A DNA stretch of 64,000 bases from Callaeas wilsoni (GCA_013398955.1 VWPU01012176.1:47912-111911); one strand, 5' to 3'; positions 36,691 through 51,300 are shown, numbered from the stretch's first letter. Made by a program: numbers and translations. Notes: a model not told the origin generated them from the sequence alone.

Positions 36691-39600
36691 GACACAGTTT
36701 CTGTATAAACATGCAGTCATCCAAAAGTTGTGCTTTTACGTTTTCCTGGAAGTGCCTTAGCTTACACACTGGAAAAAATTGGTAATAGGGATTCCTGTCT
36801 GAGATCTTTCCTATTAAAACCTTTGCTATTCCATTTGTAAGGTACATAAGGATGTGCATGAAATGAAGGAAAATTTATGGTAAGGTTTTCTACACACATT
36901 GTTAGTATTAAGTGCTTGTACATATAAATACATTTTATTGCAGACGTTTCAGTGAGTACTGTTTGCTTTGGAACACAGTAGTAAGCCATCTTCTGACGGG
37001 GCCTGAGGTTTCTACATGCATTACTTTTGTTCTCTGAATTTTTTATTAGAAGCTCAGCAGCATAAAAGTAGTGGATTCCAGCTCCAGTTTTGATGTGCTG
37101 TGCTGAGCTACAAAGAGGTTTCTAGAGGGAGACTTCACTTAACTGTGCTCAGACTGGAAAGCAAAACTGATGCTCCACAAGTGCTGGATCCAGATGAGCA
37201 AGAGTTTCAGAGCAGAAATGAGGAACAAGGGAGTGGAAGACTCTTTTAAAAAAACCCCACAACACAAACCACAAACAAACGAAAATCACTGTGAGTACTC
37301 TAGGTAGACAGTTTTGAAAACTAGAGAATTTGTTTGGAGGAATGGAAGTAAATGTGGAGAAGTGTTAGGGGTAATAATGTAAATGCTTGGAATTCTAAGT
37401 TGCTGCTTCAAACTCTTTTTTTTAGTGCTTTTTCTTTCAGTGAACTTTCTGATGGTTTGAAAACCAAATGATATGTTTTCGATCCCAACAGCCCTACTTT
37501 ACATGTCTGCAGTGCTTTTGAAATACTTTATTTATCAATTCCCATATCAAATATATGTACTAAAATGTCTTTAATTTTCTACTGAAATCCCAAATCATGT
37601 ATTTGGAGAGTATTTCTGTAATAGCTTTAAACTGCTAAAAACTACATCTAAGATTGATAATGTATTTCAGAGTCTTTGTTTAAGAGTTTACTTTCTGTAA
37701 GCTTAACACTATGCAAGGCACGATACGGAGTTTATCGTCTCAGGAGAGAGTTTGGTAGAGCAGGGGCAGTGCCTGAGTCTAATAATGTTTATGTTTAAAA
37801 GATGATATATTTATTTTTAAATTACATGCCTGCATGTGTTGTGGTGCCAGGAGGGACACTGATAATTAAAGTACAGGGAAGTTAGTTTAGGTATGTAAAA
37901 CTTCTCATTGCAACAGCACGCGATATTGTTTGCCAAACCTCACCTATAGTTACAGTGACATGTCTTGGTAGGACAAAAGCTGTAAGTATTGCCAGCAATC
38001 ACTTTGCTTTCAGTTGGGAAAGCAAAGATTTGGTTGAAGGCATGTATTTTTGTTTGAGACCACTGGTGCCTGAAATGGTGGAAATGGCAAAACATTTCTG
38101 ATTGCTCTTTTTACTATATAGTTTAATATAGTTGTTTTTCAGTACAGGAATACAAACAAGAAAAGAACACTGGGAAAAAGAAAAAGCATACTAGAATAAT
38201 GTGATTTAAACTTTGACAGTGTACCACCATTTGCAGCTGATAATGCTAATGAAAATTTTGGAGACACTGTTCTGCTTACAGAATAATGGAAGATGAGAAC
38301 GAATATATGCTTCCGGCTAATTGTGATGCTCATAATTCTGTGATTCCATATAGCAGGAGAGAGTACACTGCATGTCATTCACCAGCTGCTTTTAAAAGTG
38401 TGTAAAAGGAACAATTTTCTATCGCTTTCCTGCAACTGACAGCAGAGTTTTAAAATTGCAGGAGATATGTCAGTTTGCCAACCTTTATGTGAGGCGTAGC
38501 TTGTATCAAAGAGCTGAGGACAAGTATTTGGCTACAAATGGCATCTGTTGTTTGAAAACACGTAACGGCAAAACAAAATGGTGAAAGGGATTTCGTTCAT
38601 TAGCATATATGAGGCAGCTCTCAAATAAATACCTGTTTCACAGTTTTATGCTGGCAAACAGAACTACCTTAACTTAATTAGGTGAGTTTCTCTGAAAATA
38701 TGGGAATTATTCCTAAACATTATTAACAGTGAAATTTGACAGAAATTTGCATTTGTTTGAATGAAAAAAAGCTTTGTACTGGCAAATTCAGTAGTTGTGT
38801 CTGTACTTCAAGACTTGATATTAAGAAATGATTAAATATTTCTATTTAACCAGAGCTAATGTCTCTCAAATTCTTACAAATTATGGAGATTATTGTGCCA
38901 GCAAATACAGCATTGAATAATATATATCCTGTGTGTTGGTAGATTAGAACAAATGGCAAAAGAATGGTAAATGTTCTTTCCAGTAAGAATTACCTTAAGG
39001 TTAAAATGTTGGTCTATAAAAAGATCTAGGAATTGACCAAAAATAAGGGAGAGGCATTGAAATTTACAGAAGTTGCCATTTGAAAGAATAAATAAGAGGT
39101 TATTAGAACTGAATTGTTCTTTTGAAAGTAGTAGAGTGGTCAGTAATCTTTAAGTGACCATGTTGGTTGTTGTGGCTGGAGTGAAGCCTGGTGCTGCGGG
39201 ATGGGTGGAGATGGCCACCAGGAAGCTCTGCATCTGCCTTTACATCCACGTGTCACAGATGCAAGTGTTGCCTATCCAATATTCCTGGCTGAAGCAACAA
39301 TTCTAGCTGTGGCTGTGTGAGATTAATGCAAAATGGACACTCAGTCGTGTTGCTACCAAGTGGTTGAAAAATAATCTGTAGCAGCCCTGTAGTATTTCCT
39401 CACTGACTAAAACTGAATTTGTATGACTATTAGAAATTAGTCTGGTAAGGGTCAGTATTTAGGAGCTTCAGATCCACCCACCCATTTGTTTTCTTTGGCT
39501 TCTGCATGCTGATGAATGGGATGCAGCCCTTCCATCTTAAGATTAACTGTGGTAGCAGAGTGTTATTTGTAATACGATAACTGCTCTTTTTATCTAAGGA

Positions 39601-41214
39601 GACAGGCAGATAGAAAAAAAAAGCCTGTTGAGAGGCAGCTGAACTACATTTCTATCAGCAATGTAATGTCTGCTCCCAGTCTGCCTTGGTCCTCTATAGG
39701 TAGCACCTGACCATCAGTTTCCATTGACTCTCTCACTTCATCCCTTGCTGCATCCCTTGTCTTTCTCTAAAGTGAAGGGATCCGAAAGCCAGACGTGCAG
39801 AGGAGGTCAGGCACCAGTGAGGTGCTCAGGTGCTGCCTATGCTCCTTTGTCCTATCTGTTATGCACTCTTCAGGTAGTACCACGGGTGCATAGCCAGTAA
39901 GAATAGCTTATAGGAGACTGATGTAACTGGTCTGGTGGTGAAAGAAGGATCAATGGCTGATGTAAAATCTCTAGTTTTCAGGAGCTTCTGTTGTAAACCT
40001 CTCTTCTGATCCTCTTAATTGTACAGTTTGTGAAGGCGTAGGTAAAGAGTGGTGTTTTCATAGCAGAAGTTACTGTTTGCCCCCTTTTTTTTCCCCCAGT
40101 GAAAAAATAAAGTCAAGCCCAGAAACATATTCTGCTTTTGGAACCCATATTAGCAAAAAAAAAAAAAACAAAAAAACCCCAAAAACACGCAGAGATATAT
40201 TGAGGTTTGATTGCACAGAACAACTTTTGGGATTACCTTTCAATTTTGACTTACTCTACTGTGCATGAGTACATGTTTCTGTACATGTAGGAGTGTACAA
40301 TATTACAATATTACACTGTTAAATGCATAACTGTGAAGAACAGTGTTCCAGATTATAGTATAATGCTGTTAACTTTTTTTTGGATGAAGTCTTTGCAGCA
40401 TTTAAAATAAGTGGTATGTTTATTATGAAATTTTAATTGAAGCCCAACACCAGAAGGCTTTGTTAAGACAGAAGCAGGAGCCTTTTCTTTGGCAAATCAG
40501 TGGTATGAAATGAAAAAAGTTTTATAGAACAGGGCAGTTCAGTAACACTCTGGTGTCAGCTTAATAGAAAAGGCTGATCCCATAGTTGTCAGGAGGTATT
40601 AGGCCATTTAAGCATTCAGCCCATCGATTAATACAAATATACCAGCATGTTTGTTTTAAATGATATAAATATACAAATTCAAAAAAAGAGTAAAAGTGGA
40701 CTTGGATCCTTACAGAAAATATTTGTCATTCTGAGAGGAGCCCACATTTGTTCTCCATTAGAGGAAAAAAAAATTTCTTTTTTTTTAATCAAATTGGGTT
40801 TGCTCATTCGTTTATCTGTTCCAAAACTCTCGACCTGAGCTGTGCAGTCTTGACATTCAGAACAGCCTACAGTATTAATGAAGGAAGATCTTCAAAAATG
40901 TTCAAACAAGGAAAGAGCATGAATTAAATTTACTGTGAAGAGTTTAAGGGATGCATTTTATGTGTGTAAATGTATTGATTACTCATAGATTAAGTGTCGT
41001 TAAAGCTTCAGAAGTCAGTACCATTCATTGAGAAGAACTTGTAATTTTGGTTTTGTTTTGAAACTACATTTGAGAAACAAAGAGTATATCATGTAGCGAT
41101 TGGTTTATTTCCTAGCCAGATAAACTTGATCTTGTGAGATACTTAGCACCTACCCATGCCATTGATCTTGTAGGTTAAAAACATGTTTCATGGAATTACT
41201 AGCAATTGAAAGGA
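36691..41214. other. Noncoding AT-rich sequence, no gene seen
   Basis: Few open frames above 60 codons and none with a domain. From about 38,400 to 38,780 the sequence is even, AT-rich and free of simple repeats, resembling vertebrate conserved noncoding DNA in texture. A-rich tracts lie near 40,157-40,190. Confidence 0.6.
40157..40190. repeat. A-rich low-complexity tract
   Basis: A run of 14 A followed by A-rich sequence with CCCC interruptions. It is preceded about 45 bp upstream by AATAAA (40,107-40,112), but no transcript-like sequence is recognisable before it. Confidence 0.8.
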
Positions 41215-41300
41215 TATGCTGTGCTCTTGCAGTTACTTATACTGAAGTCAATGGGATCTTCTGAGTGCTCAGTACTTTTTGAAATCAGGTCACGTCTCTA
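41215..41300. repeat. Possible ancient amniote repeat remnant
   Basis: ACTGAAGTCAATGGGATCTT followed by GAGTGCTCAGTACTTTTTGA and AAATCAGGTCA resembles a widespread old sauropsid repeat whose copies read 'gaagtcaatggga ... gtgctcagcac ... tgaaaatcaggcc'. The match is from memory and the family name is not known to me. The surrounding 144-codon open frame (41,206-41,640) is not a recognised protein. Confidence 0.4.
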
Positions 41301-44300
41301 CATTTCTATATTAGGATTTTCAAAAGGACGTTGGCTCCATGACTTTGTCAGGTCAGAGCCCGAATCTGTTACTCCTTTCTCAGCAGCTTTGAGGATCCTT
41401 TCATTTTTTTTTCATCATTTGCTTTCCTTAGTTTCTGGTGAGATCAGCCAATGGCAGCCAAACCATCACAGGACAAAAGATGTAAGATCCTTTTACCCCT
41501 TGTACAACTGTGCTTCTCAGTTCTGTTATTTCCTAGCTATTTCATTTCACTTTTCATATTTGTCCATGTACAGCAATCTTACTTGTCACTGCATGTTCAT
41601 AAAACACTCAATGCACCACTTAAATTGCCCTCTATTGTGATCTAATTCTCAAATACTAAAAATAATAATTCTTGAGCCTGTTTTAGGTAGTAGGTTATAT
41701 AAACAGCAGTGCTGCTAATATAGTGGGTAGAGATTGATTTAAATCTTTTCCTTACCATACATTGCTCCTACTTCTTCTGAAACATTGGGTCATTTTTGCT
41801 CTAGGTAACTGCTTTGAATGCCATCTGAATACCAGAATAATAGCTGAATAACATAAATGAACAGGTTTTCCTTGCTATCAGGATGCAAAATTCCACAAGT
41901 AAGAGTCAACTTTTGAAGATAAACCCGTAGCCCAGTACCATCAGAGCTGTGAAATACTAATTATCTCTGTGTGTGTGTGCAGGTCAGATATCTGTACATG
42001 CACATCTGCTATTTGCATGCCAGAGTTAGGCTAACCCAATTGCACATGCCTGACTTGAAAAATCTGCCCTGTAGTTATTAGAAGATGTCATACATTTTTC
42101 TGGCACGTTATGCAATGCAGGGAGATGAACTCTTCTCCCCCACCCAAGACACAAGCACAGACACACGCTCTCCAGAGGTTTGTGTCCACCGAGGAGGAGT
42201 GCTTTCTTTTCTTTGTAGGTGTTTTCCATTTGAAGCAGGTGTGAGAAATCAGGTATGTTTTGGCTCCCTTCACCATAGACACAAGAAGCAGATGGCTTAG
42301 GTCGGTGCTTGCTGAACATATGGAGCGAACACACTGCTTAGCAAGCTAGAACCTCAGCTGCAGTAGCCAGTGCTTTCTGCTTGCCATTTAGCTGTGAATG
42401 CTTATTACGTATTAAGAATATTGCATCCTTTCTCCATGCTGTGCTGTTCAATGCCTTTTCCTCTTTGGCGCTTTCCTCTTCTGCCTTACACTCTTTTCTT
42501 TGCCGCAGTCTCCTTTATTTTGTTCCTCAACTAAATGGATGCTTATTTTTGACGGTAGGGATTGTGTGGTGCCATGTTGCTAACAAAAAGGAGCATGACT
42601 CAAGTTTGCATTCATGTCTGCTTCTAAGGCTAAAGGATGAAAAAACTCCTCAAGATATAAAAAGGATAACAAGCATACCTGCTACTATTTGGAACTTGGA
42701 TGCAGGTGTACGACAGTACAGTGAACAGCATCAAAATCTTCCTCTTTTAAACTTACCAGCCTTTGGGAGAAAAGAAAATTAAAAGTGAAAACATTCATAA
42801 AGCCATAAAACAGGAGTACTGTTAAATGATGTCATTTAAGCTGTGAACTCAAACTCATTGACTAAATTCTTTTGTAAGTCCACATCTAAAAATCTAAAGA
42901 TGTGGTAGGATTTTGAGGCAATCTGTTCGCTTTGGTGGGAATTCCTTGGCCCTTGGCACCACTTACTGTAAATCAGTCGGATTCATTGGAGTCCGGACCA
43001 TGAGTTTTAGTGCTTGAGGCACCCACTGATGAAAAAACTGGACTCTCTTATTGCCAGATATTTCTCTGCTGACATAATACTTTGATTGGTATGTTGGGCA
43101 ACATATTCTCCTGAGGTTCCTGCCTTTCTGCAATCCTTAAATATTTGAGAGTTGAGAGAGAATAGGAGAGAGTGGCCTCAGGCCATAGTGTAGAACTTCA
43201 TTTGGTCCTTGGGCCGTATTTGCCTGTTTGTTTTTACTTAAAAGAAAACTCCCAGTAAATCTGGCTGTTAATAAATGTCTTAAAATCAAATAAGGAAAAG
43301 TTGGCAAGGAAATGGTAAGGCAGTGAAGGGTTTGAGCCCTACTGTCCTCCAGCAGCAATAAATATGGGAGCATTTCCTGTGGGAAGGGCTGACGAAGGTG
43401 CAGGAGCTGAACTCACTGAGGGCTGGCTTTGTAGGTTCAGAGCTGCACCCCTTCAACTCAAACACCAGTGTTTGCTCCTGGGATGGCTGGCTCGCCTGTA
43501 CACCTTTATCTCCTCGACTGTTAGAGTGGCCCCATGGTCTGTGCACATATGCTGGAGACCTGATTTATAATTAAGAGCAGCTGGCCACACTGCTGTCCAA
43601 AATAATTTCCCCTAGTGAAGGATCAGTGAAGAAAAATGCAGACAGGTTTTAGCCTTTTGTTGAAAGAATGAAGAGGAGCCTTCATGCTGTGCATGGCCGG
43701 GGGAAGTTTATTGCTTGCCTGAAGGACCAAGAGCTGAGGATCTTCCATTTTATGAGTCCCTCCTGTGCTGTACTCTTGGTGAAAAAAAGAAGTTAAAGTT
43801 GCCTAAAGACAGCTTATGGGGATTTCCCGTATAATAATTTAATGTGTTCTGGGGACTGTTTCTGCCCTGGTAGACTTCAGAAATGCAAAGAGCAGAAAGG
43901 TGGTAAAGAAACACAAACAACAAAAGGCTCCCCCCACCCTCCACTTTTACCTCCATTTTCCCAGATGTGTTTAGCACTTCTCTAGGAAGTCAAGTAACTT
44001 AATAACCTGAGCATTGTTTTTATAAAGCTGATGGAAAAAGATTTTACGTCAAGTCTGTTATGGCTAACTGGACTCAAATGGAATCAATGCATAATGTTTA
44101 TTTTTAATAAGGATAAGGGAAGTTAATCTCATAATAGAGGTTTTTTTCCCCTCAAATACATATTTTTAAACTAAGTAAAGCACATAAAATATCGAGATAT
44201 CTAGAGATATTTTTGGGTAGCCCACTTGTAATGGCTCCTGCTGCAACCTTACCTCGCTGAGAGATGGGAGTGCAAAGCCTGTCCTTGTCTGTGCTCTGCC

Positions 44301-45261
44301 TCTTTTCTGGCTGTATTTAGCCAAACTTTTCTTTATTGCCTTGCTGTCTCTGAAGCAGTACAGAAGATGTGGGAAGAGGATGGGGCTGTCAGAGTCAAAC
44401 TCTTCTCGGGGAAGAATCCTCTGGGGTAATGAATTAGGGAAGGGCAGTGCTAGTGGCTGTTACACTTCTTTGCACCCTTGCCCATGCCTCCGTTGCGTGA
44501 TTGCTGTGATCCTGGAGACCAGGCTCTTTGGCCTCCTGCTTCTTTTCTTAGCTAAAACAAAACCTGCCGCAGGGTATGTGAGCACAGGAGCAGCAGAGGG
44601 GAGCTCCTACTGCCATTGGGATTGGGGCTGGCTTCTCTGGGGCTTCAAGGAGGCAGCAGCACGGGCCTGCCAATCCCGTGGCCTTTAGGGGCTGGTGGAG
44701 GATGTGAGGGAACACCGTAGGAGGGCAAGTACTTGACAAGCCTTTGACCTGAAGGAAGATAACGATAAGCTAGTTTTTAAGAGAAACCTTAGGAACATAT
44801 TCATAGGGAGTAGGATGTAGCATCTCTCTAATCAGTAGTTCTGTGGCGTATGTGTTTCTGATAAGGACTGCAGGTTTTTGGAGAAAAGTGAAGAGGAATT
44901 ATCTAATTGTCACTCTGTGACTTGTCTTGGACAGCAGCCTTTCATCTTCTTTTGAGAGTTTTTACTCAGAGTAAATACATTGCAAGAGAGGTGTGATTGT
45001 TAAACTCAACCAGGCATATCCTGTGCCCTCCAACACAGTGACACCATCGAGGGTAGCAGAGTTGACCAGTTTCTGCCTTTGTGTCCTGGATTTCCAAGTA
45101 AGTAAATTTCACCTACTCTGTGATTGGGTGCACCTAAGCACACAGAAACAAATTGTGTGGATAAGATAATGACATTTTCATAGTAGCCTCAGTACAACTT
45201 TTCACCTAGAGTGAATTGTGTATCTAAATGAAGGAATTTAACTACTCAAGAGGGTTAAATC
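41301..45261. other. Noncoding sequence, no gene seen
   Basis: Composition varies: 43,350-43,560 and 44,220-44,720 are locally richer in GC and so carry longer chance open frames on both strands (up to about 115 codons). None has a recognisable domain. A short GT run is at about 41,970-41,980. Confidence 0.6.
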
Positions 45262-45306
45262 TATCTATATATATATATATAGTTTCTTCTACATATATAT
45301 ATATAT
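45262..45306. repeat. Paired AT microsatellites
   Basis: Two (AT)n blocks, at about 45,262-45,281 and 45,293-45,306, are separated by GTTTCTTCTAC. The pair may be one microsatellite split by an insertion or two fused by duplication. They can pair with each other as a hairpin. Confidence 0.9.
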
Positions 45307-48300
45307 TTGTTCTTGTGATGTGTGCTACTGATGCCCCCTGGCAATCACCGGAGCATGATGGTCAGTGATTGTCTCTGTTCTGCTAAATGCCAGGTGGAGA
45401 CTGAAAGCCTGGACTGCAGCACAGCTCAAGTTAAGCAACAAGGTTATGCATTTGCTGTAATGTGATTTATGCAGGCCTCCACAGTGGGTATTAAGTTGAC
45501 TAAGAATGGATGCTGTCCTTTTCCAGACATTCAGCTCTGCCATATAAATATGCTATTCAGGTCTACTAAGTTTTTATAAACTGCTGTTTCTGCCAGAATA
45601 GCTAACAGGGCTTATCCAGCAATGACACTTCAATAGCAAAATGTTTTGTGAATGATTTTAGCCTATTTGTTTTCTCTCCTGCTGTGATCCTAAATATTTT
45701 TACAAAACTATATTTGAGAGATGTATTCACTTGGAAGGTCTTAGAAAAGGCAAATTAAGAGGTAAATTTTATATTCACCGACGCAGTCTATTTTCATTAA
45801 GTTGAAAGTTACGATGCATGTATGACTGTGTTTATATTAAAATGGCATGTTTAGAAATACTGCTATAAAGCTCAATTCTTCAATTCAGTTAAAAAAAGGA
45901 GCTGTTAAAGGTGACTGATGAGGAGGCAGCAGTTTGTCCACCAGTTACATGCTGCTGTACTGTGGAACTAATAGCATTAATACAAGAAGCATTTTCAGCT
46001 TGCACATCTAATGTAAAATACTAGATTCAGTAATAATTGAATTCTGAAACAAACAGTTCAATTACTAAGGCACTGTAGCTTTTGTTCATGTGATGGGCAG
46101 GCAACAGTTCTTGCTTGTACCTGTCCCTACTGATTATTATTATGCGTACATAGAGTTCCTCTTTATTTTTTCCATTTTCATAAAAACTGCATTATGATGT
46201 GACATATCTTTTCCGGATATTTTTCTTGAATAAATAAGTAGGATATTAAATTCAACTAGGGTATTAGATTATAAATTAGTTCTGTAAAAGCCGTCATAAC
46301 GTTATTTAGATTTTCAGTTTACACAGACCTTGTAGCAACTCCCAAGAGCTATGCTACAGAATTAGGGGAAGATGTGAGTTGATGTAAGAAAATTGGTTTC
46401 GGTAATATGCTGATGTCAGTAGAGTTTTTCTGTGTGGAAAGATATTTAAATTAACGTTTTTACTTACTCCATTGTACAAACTAAAGATTGGTAATGATGT
46501 CAAATTACTGATGAGTTGGTGTTTGGAGTATGCAAACATGACCATAAATGTATTTTCCCTAGTAGGGCAATATTTATATTTTGAGTTTGTGTATGGGGTT
46601 TATTTTCTAACAAACAGAGTAACGTATTTTAATCTTCCCTGTAACATAACCATTTCACTTATGTCAGGGGAATGAAAAAATTTAAGAGCATTTTTAGATA
46701 AAAAAACCCATACTAGCTAACAGGTACAGAGCTCTCTGTATCAAGGAAGAAAGCACAGACTTACATTGCTGTTCTTGAATAATTGTGTTGTGATTAGCAA
46801 GCACAGTGACACCATATTGGTGAGAGAGGTGTGAAAACATGCACAGTTGTAAATACATTTATTAGGAAGACAGATCGTGATGGTAACCTGAAGAGAGAGC
46901 TTCTAAGAAAAAGATTTATAACTGCTTACATCGGTATTCTTTAAATACGGGAATCTGTACCCACTGTGATGTGTTATACATTCAGTGAAAGAGTAAAGGT
47001 GAAAAATAACTGGAAGGAAGTAGATGTCCTCCTGAACCATTTTCTGAGATGATGGACAGCATTATTGGTAGGGGTCTAAATTAAAATCAAATCGAACAAA
47101 ACCCAACCTGGTTGCTTCTAATAATGAGGAGCACTGGAGTAAGGGAACACACTATCTCCTTCTCCAGAGAAAATTGGCAGATGGAGAAAATGTATGTGCA
47201 GGTATCAGCAAGATTGCCTTGAAACCCCCTCTGCTGCCTGTCACTGAGGTGCTATTTCATCAGGGTTTTGGTAATATGCTGATGGCAAATCAGTACTCAG
47301 GGCTGAAAGTTGTGTTTGTGCCGTTTCGTCTCTTTTCCTCCTCCCAAGCCCTGCTAAACAGCCCAAAACGAAGTCTACGTCAAGTGGGATGTTATTCAGA
47401 AAACCTCTTCCCTACATATGTTTGAACAGCAGATAATAATAGCCAGATCTTTGTTTCCTGCAGAATATTGTGGTCTTCCCCAGGAAGAGGAGTTGGTAAT
47501 GGAGCTACATGTCTTTCGTCCCCAACTGTAGTTGTGTGTGTATGTCCCATAGCCTTGGGAGCTATCAGCCCCAGCTCACTGCATTCTCAAACTAGGTATA
47601 TGGTGCCAAACAACAAAACCAGTCTAAATTGGAAGCAATTCTGATGTGAAAGGACTTAGGGATTTTTGAAGAAGGAATGAGACCATGCTCAGGCTTGACA
47701 TTTTACAAGTCCTTCACATTGCATCTGCCCACTGCCCAGAAATGTGGATGTCTTGTTGTTGGCTGCTGCAGGTATCCCAGTCTGTGAAGACCTTTTCCTG
47801 CAGCACTCATCTTCCCTTTTGGGGTCCATCTTCCTTCCCCCGGAAGCAATTCCCCTCCCATTGGCTGACCACCATGATTTTATAGATGAAAAGCCTTAGC
47901 TCCTGCTTGCATATGGTACATGTGCTCTCTCCTTGCTTTGGTACCTGCTGAAATTCACTCTATACAAATAAACAAAGAGTGTGGTTAATGGGTGCTGACA
48001 GCTATATGACCCTTAAGGACTGGGCTGCTTATTTAAGTGTCTTAAATCTGAATTCAGGACACACAAATAAGCATTTTGGGTTTGTGTTGCTGTTGTTATT
48101 GTTGTTTTGGGTTTTTTGCTCGTTTAGTTTTTTAATGTCAGAAGCATATTTTAATGCTGCATGTCAGTTGATAGTGTCTAGTGTTTCTGTGCGAGTTCAT
48201 GAGTCTGGGCATGCTTTTATATGCAAAACATGTCTGGAGCCTATATTCCTTGCTGCATGATGGACATGTGATGTACATCCACTGTTTGGAATGTGATTTG

Positions 48301-51300
48301 TCATCTAAATGTCGCTGGTGTTAGAGTCTGAATGTCTCGTTAGTGTGAAACATTTTGCTGCTTTTAAAACAACTTGAACAAAGAGAGCCCTTCATACTGC
48401 ACTGTGATGTGTGTCTTTATTGAAAAAGCTCCTCTCCATTGCTGAGGCACTGAAGCATTTGCATTAAGTGATACAGGAGATGCCATAGCAATTTCATGAG
48501 AATTACGCTTTGCAATGAATGTTAGATTAAACATCTAAGTAAAATCCCTTGCAAGTGACCAGAAGATGAATTAGAGCAGAGCTGTACCTGGGTACAATTA
48601 AATTATGTACTTTCTTTTAAAGATTGTTTTTAATTGATTTGGTGCATACTCTTTACTTAGTTAATAACGAACGTTGTACCTGTGGCTATATGATCACTCA
48701 TGTGAGTTAGATTTACAGCACTAAAAACTCGCTTTTATCAAAGAAAACAATTTCATAAAGGGGCTGTCTCCTCTTACTGCTCTGTTGCTGATAATGTATC
48801 TGGACTGTTTTCTGATTAGTTCTCCAGTCTTACACTAATATTGAAGATGTTCTTTAGCAGATAAATGTAGGGTTATCACATAATTTTAGCAACCTAATTT
48901 GTTCCTTGCTTGCACACTACAGCAGCTTTCATGTCTCAAACCCCTCCTCTCCTTTAGGGCTTTTACAGCACTGCAAAAATGAAGCTAGGAGGGAGATGAG
49001 CATTAGAGGAGAAGAGGACAAATATACAGGATACAAAAATCTAAAGGAAGGAGTTGAAAGTAGCTGGAAATTTTTGCCAGAACAGAAGTTCCTCTTCTTT
49101 TGCTTCTGACAAAGCTTGAATCTAAATAGTCCATAAAACTCCAAGTGTGGGTGATAGGTATTGCAGATCCTCAGTACCCATCAGTACTGGACATTACCAT
49201 TATCATTTGAAGGATGTGCTAGGTATTAATGTAACTTTGGCCCAACTTCTATATGTTCCTTTCCATTTTGCAGTTGCTACCATTTTTCCAAACATACACC
49301 TAAACTGAAATCTGAGGTAAGAGTTTTCAAAGCCCTGTCTCTGAAGTTAACCCTGTATTTGTAAACGTTGTGATGATCAACAGAGAGAAAGAGGTCTTTC
49401 CTTAGCAAGGGACACATGTACCATGGAACAGGAGAAAAAGAGGTACAGAACCCCTGTAGTAAAGAGAGAGTCTGAGCTGGATATGCATCAGTGCTTGTCT
49501 AAGTGCTTCCTACAGGAAAAGGGTAAGACAGGTCCACAAGCAGGCAGCTGCAGCCTGAGGTAGATACTGCACAGCTGCTTTCAAGTCGTTTTCTGCACAA
49601 AAGTCCTAAGAAGTCACAGTGGCAAGAAGATATCTTTGAGGTTGCTGTCGCTACTAATCGTGATGACTGATTCTGGTTACAAGTTTCTGAGCTGTAAGGG
49701 TTATGACACATTCTGCTGATTGGACAAGAAGAGGATTCCTCTTTGTTTGGGAAGACATTCTTGAAGGTTTTCTCGTCATAGCCCTGCATGGATAGCCGTA
49801 TGCATGAGCATTGCCTCAAATCCCCATTTGGGCTCAATGAGGACATGTTTCATTTCTTCATTCCCCCTTGGACTTTAAAAAAAGCCTTTGAGCTACACAT
49901 CTAAAAAATTTTCGGATAATGATATCAACCTCCAAAAGGAGAATCTGAATGAAAAAAAAATCGACCTAACAATTAGATAGCTAATGTTTGCCTAATTTTA
50001 ATTATCACATATTGCAATTATTTCTAATTCATTTCGATATACAAATCACTATTTTATATATGGCATGTTGTTAATGTTTACTACTATAATTACTAATTTG
50101 CAATATAAGGCAGCAATTTTATAGTTATTCAGTTATGTATAATTATTATGTCAAATAGGAGATAGCAATTAACACCGAAATATATTAGAAATGAATGTAC
50201 TAAAATCAGTCTAAGAATATTTGACACGTACTTGTAATGTAGTGCATCTTCCTCCTCTTCTTCCCCAACGATGCTTCTAGACAATGTGTTTGAAATCCCC
50301 CAGGATTTAATCCTGTAGAAATTCCTATTTCACCATCCCATCGACCAATAGGTTAGAGCTAGAACTAACGAGCAAAATCCAGAGTCCTCTGTAGCTAACT
50401 ATTGTGTGAGGCTTCAGAGTTTAGGTGCCTTGTTCTACATTAGCATTTCAGAAAGTCCCTTCTTCAGTGACCGCTTAAAAATGTGACGTTTAAGTTGTTC
50501 TGCTGCCCATAGCTCAAATTCTTTTAAAAGATGTTCAGAGAGCGTTTTGAGCTGTAAGGCTGGCAGTGCCTTAGCAGAAAGGTGCCGAAGGAGCCATGGG
50601 CCTGCAGCTGGCATCACTCGTCGCTGTGCAGAGCTGAGCTGCCAGGGAGTTGCCCCTGTGAGATGACAGAAAGAGTCAGGGTGTGAAGAGAGTACCAAAG
50701 CTGTGGACAGTGATCCCCAACATGTCTCTTACATTCCGCTGAGACCACCCAAAGCACAAAGTACTATGCATTGCATCTTTATAACTATATTGGTACCGTT
50801 GTGTGAAAACTTGACTAGAAGATGGGGTTTGGGTCCTTATCTGGAAGGTGGGAATCAGAGCGGGATCTCCTGTCCCTTGGGAATGAACCCGAGTGCAGGG
50901 TCTAGTTACAAGTTACTTCTTCCTTTGTGAAACTGGGCTGCCCTGCTGTCAAGTGTGAGAGTTGGGAGCCAGGAGAAAGTAGACATTTGAAGGGTTGTGG
51001 CACTTCTAGGATGGGAGAGACTTGACCTGGGGTGCATTTGGGAGGTCCTCACTCCACTGATAGGCCCAGTGCAATGCAAAAGGTGGGAACAAATAAACAT
51101 ATTAACAGATAAAAAATTATATCCCTAAATCATCCACAGAATCCTTAAAGAGCTGGAAAAATCCTTATTCATAGAGAATTTAGATTAGCGCTATCACTTA
51201 AACAAACTTTGTTTGTGGCAAAATAGTTCTCTGTGACAATTCCTTTTTTTGCCAGGGATTTAAAGTCTGGGCAGCTCTAAGCCCTGCTAAACAAAATTCA

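Noticed and set aside
38328..38352. ATAATTCTGTGATTCCATAT, similar to the octamer tail of CR1
   Set aside because: The sequence upstream does not resemble the CR1 3' UTR, so the resemblance of the tail alone is not enough.
40107..40190. AATAAA followed by a long A run, like the 3' end of a processed retrocopy
   Set aside because: The spacing (about 45 bp) is long, no transcript-like sequence precedes it, and processed retrocopies are rare in birds because CR1 does not use poly-A tails.
45034..46818. 14-mer CACAGTGACACCAT found at about 45,034 and 46,804
   Set aside because: The match does not extend on either side; a shared 14-mer between two places in 64 kb is near chance expectation.
49499..49512. 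TAAGTGCTTCC, matching the start of the miR-302 family
   Set aside because: No complementary arm lies within about 60 bases on either side, so there is no precursor hairpin; an 11-base match is expected by chance at this scale when many microRNAs are considered.
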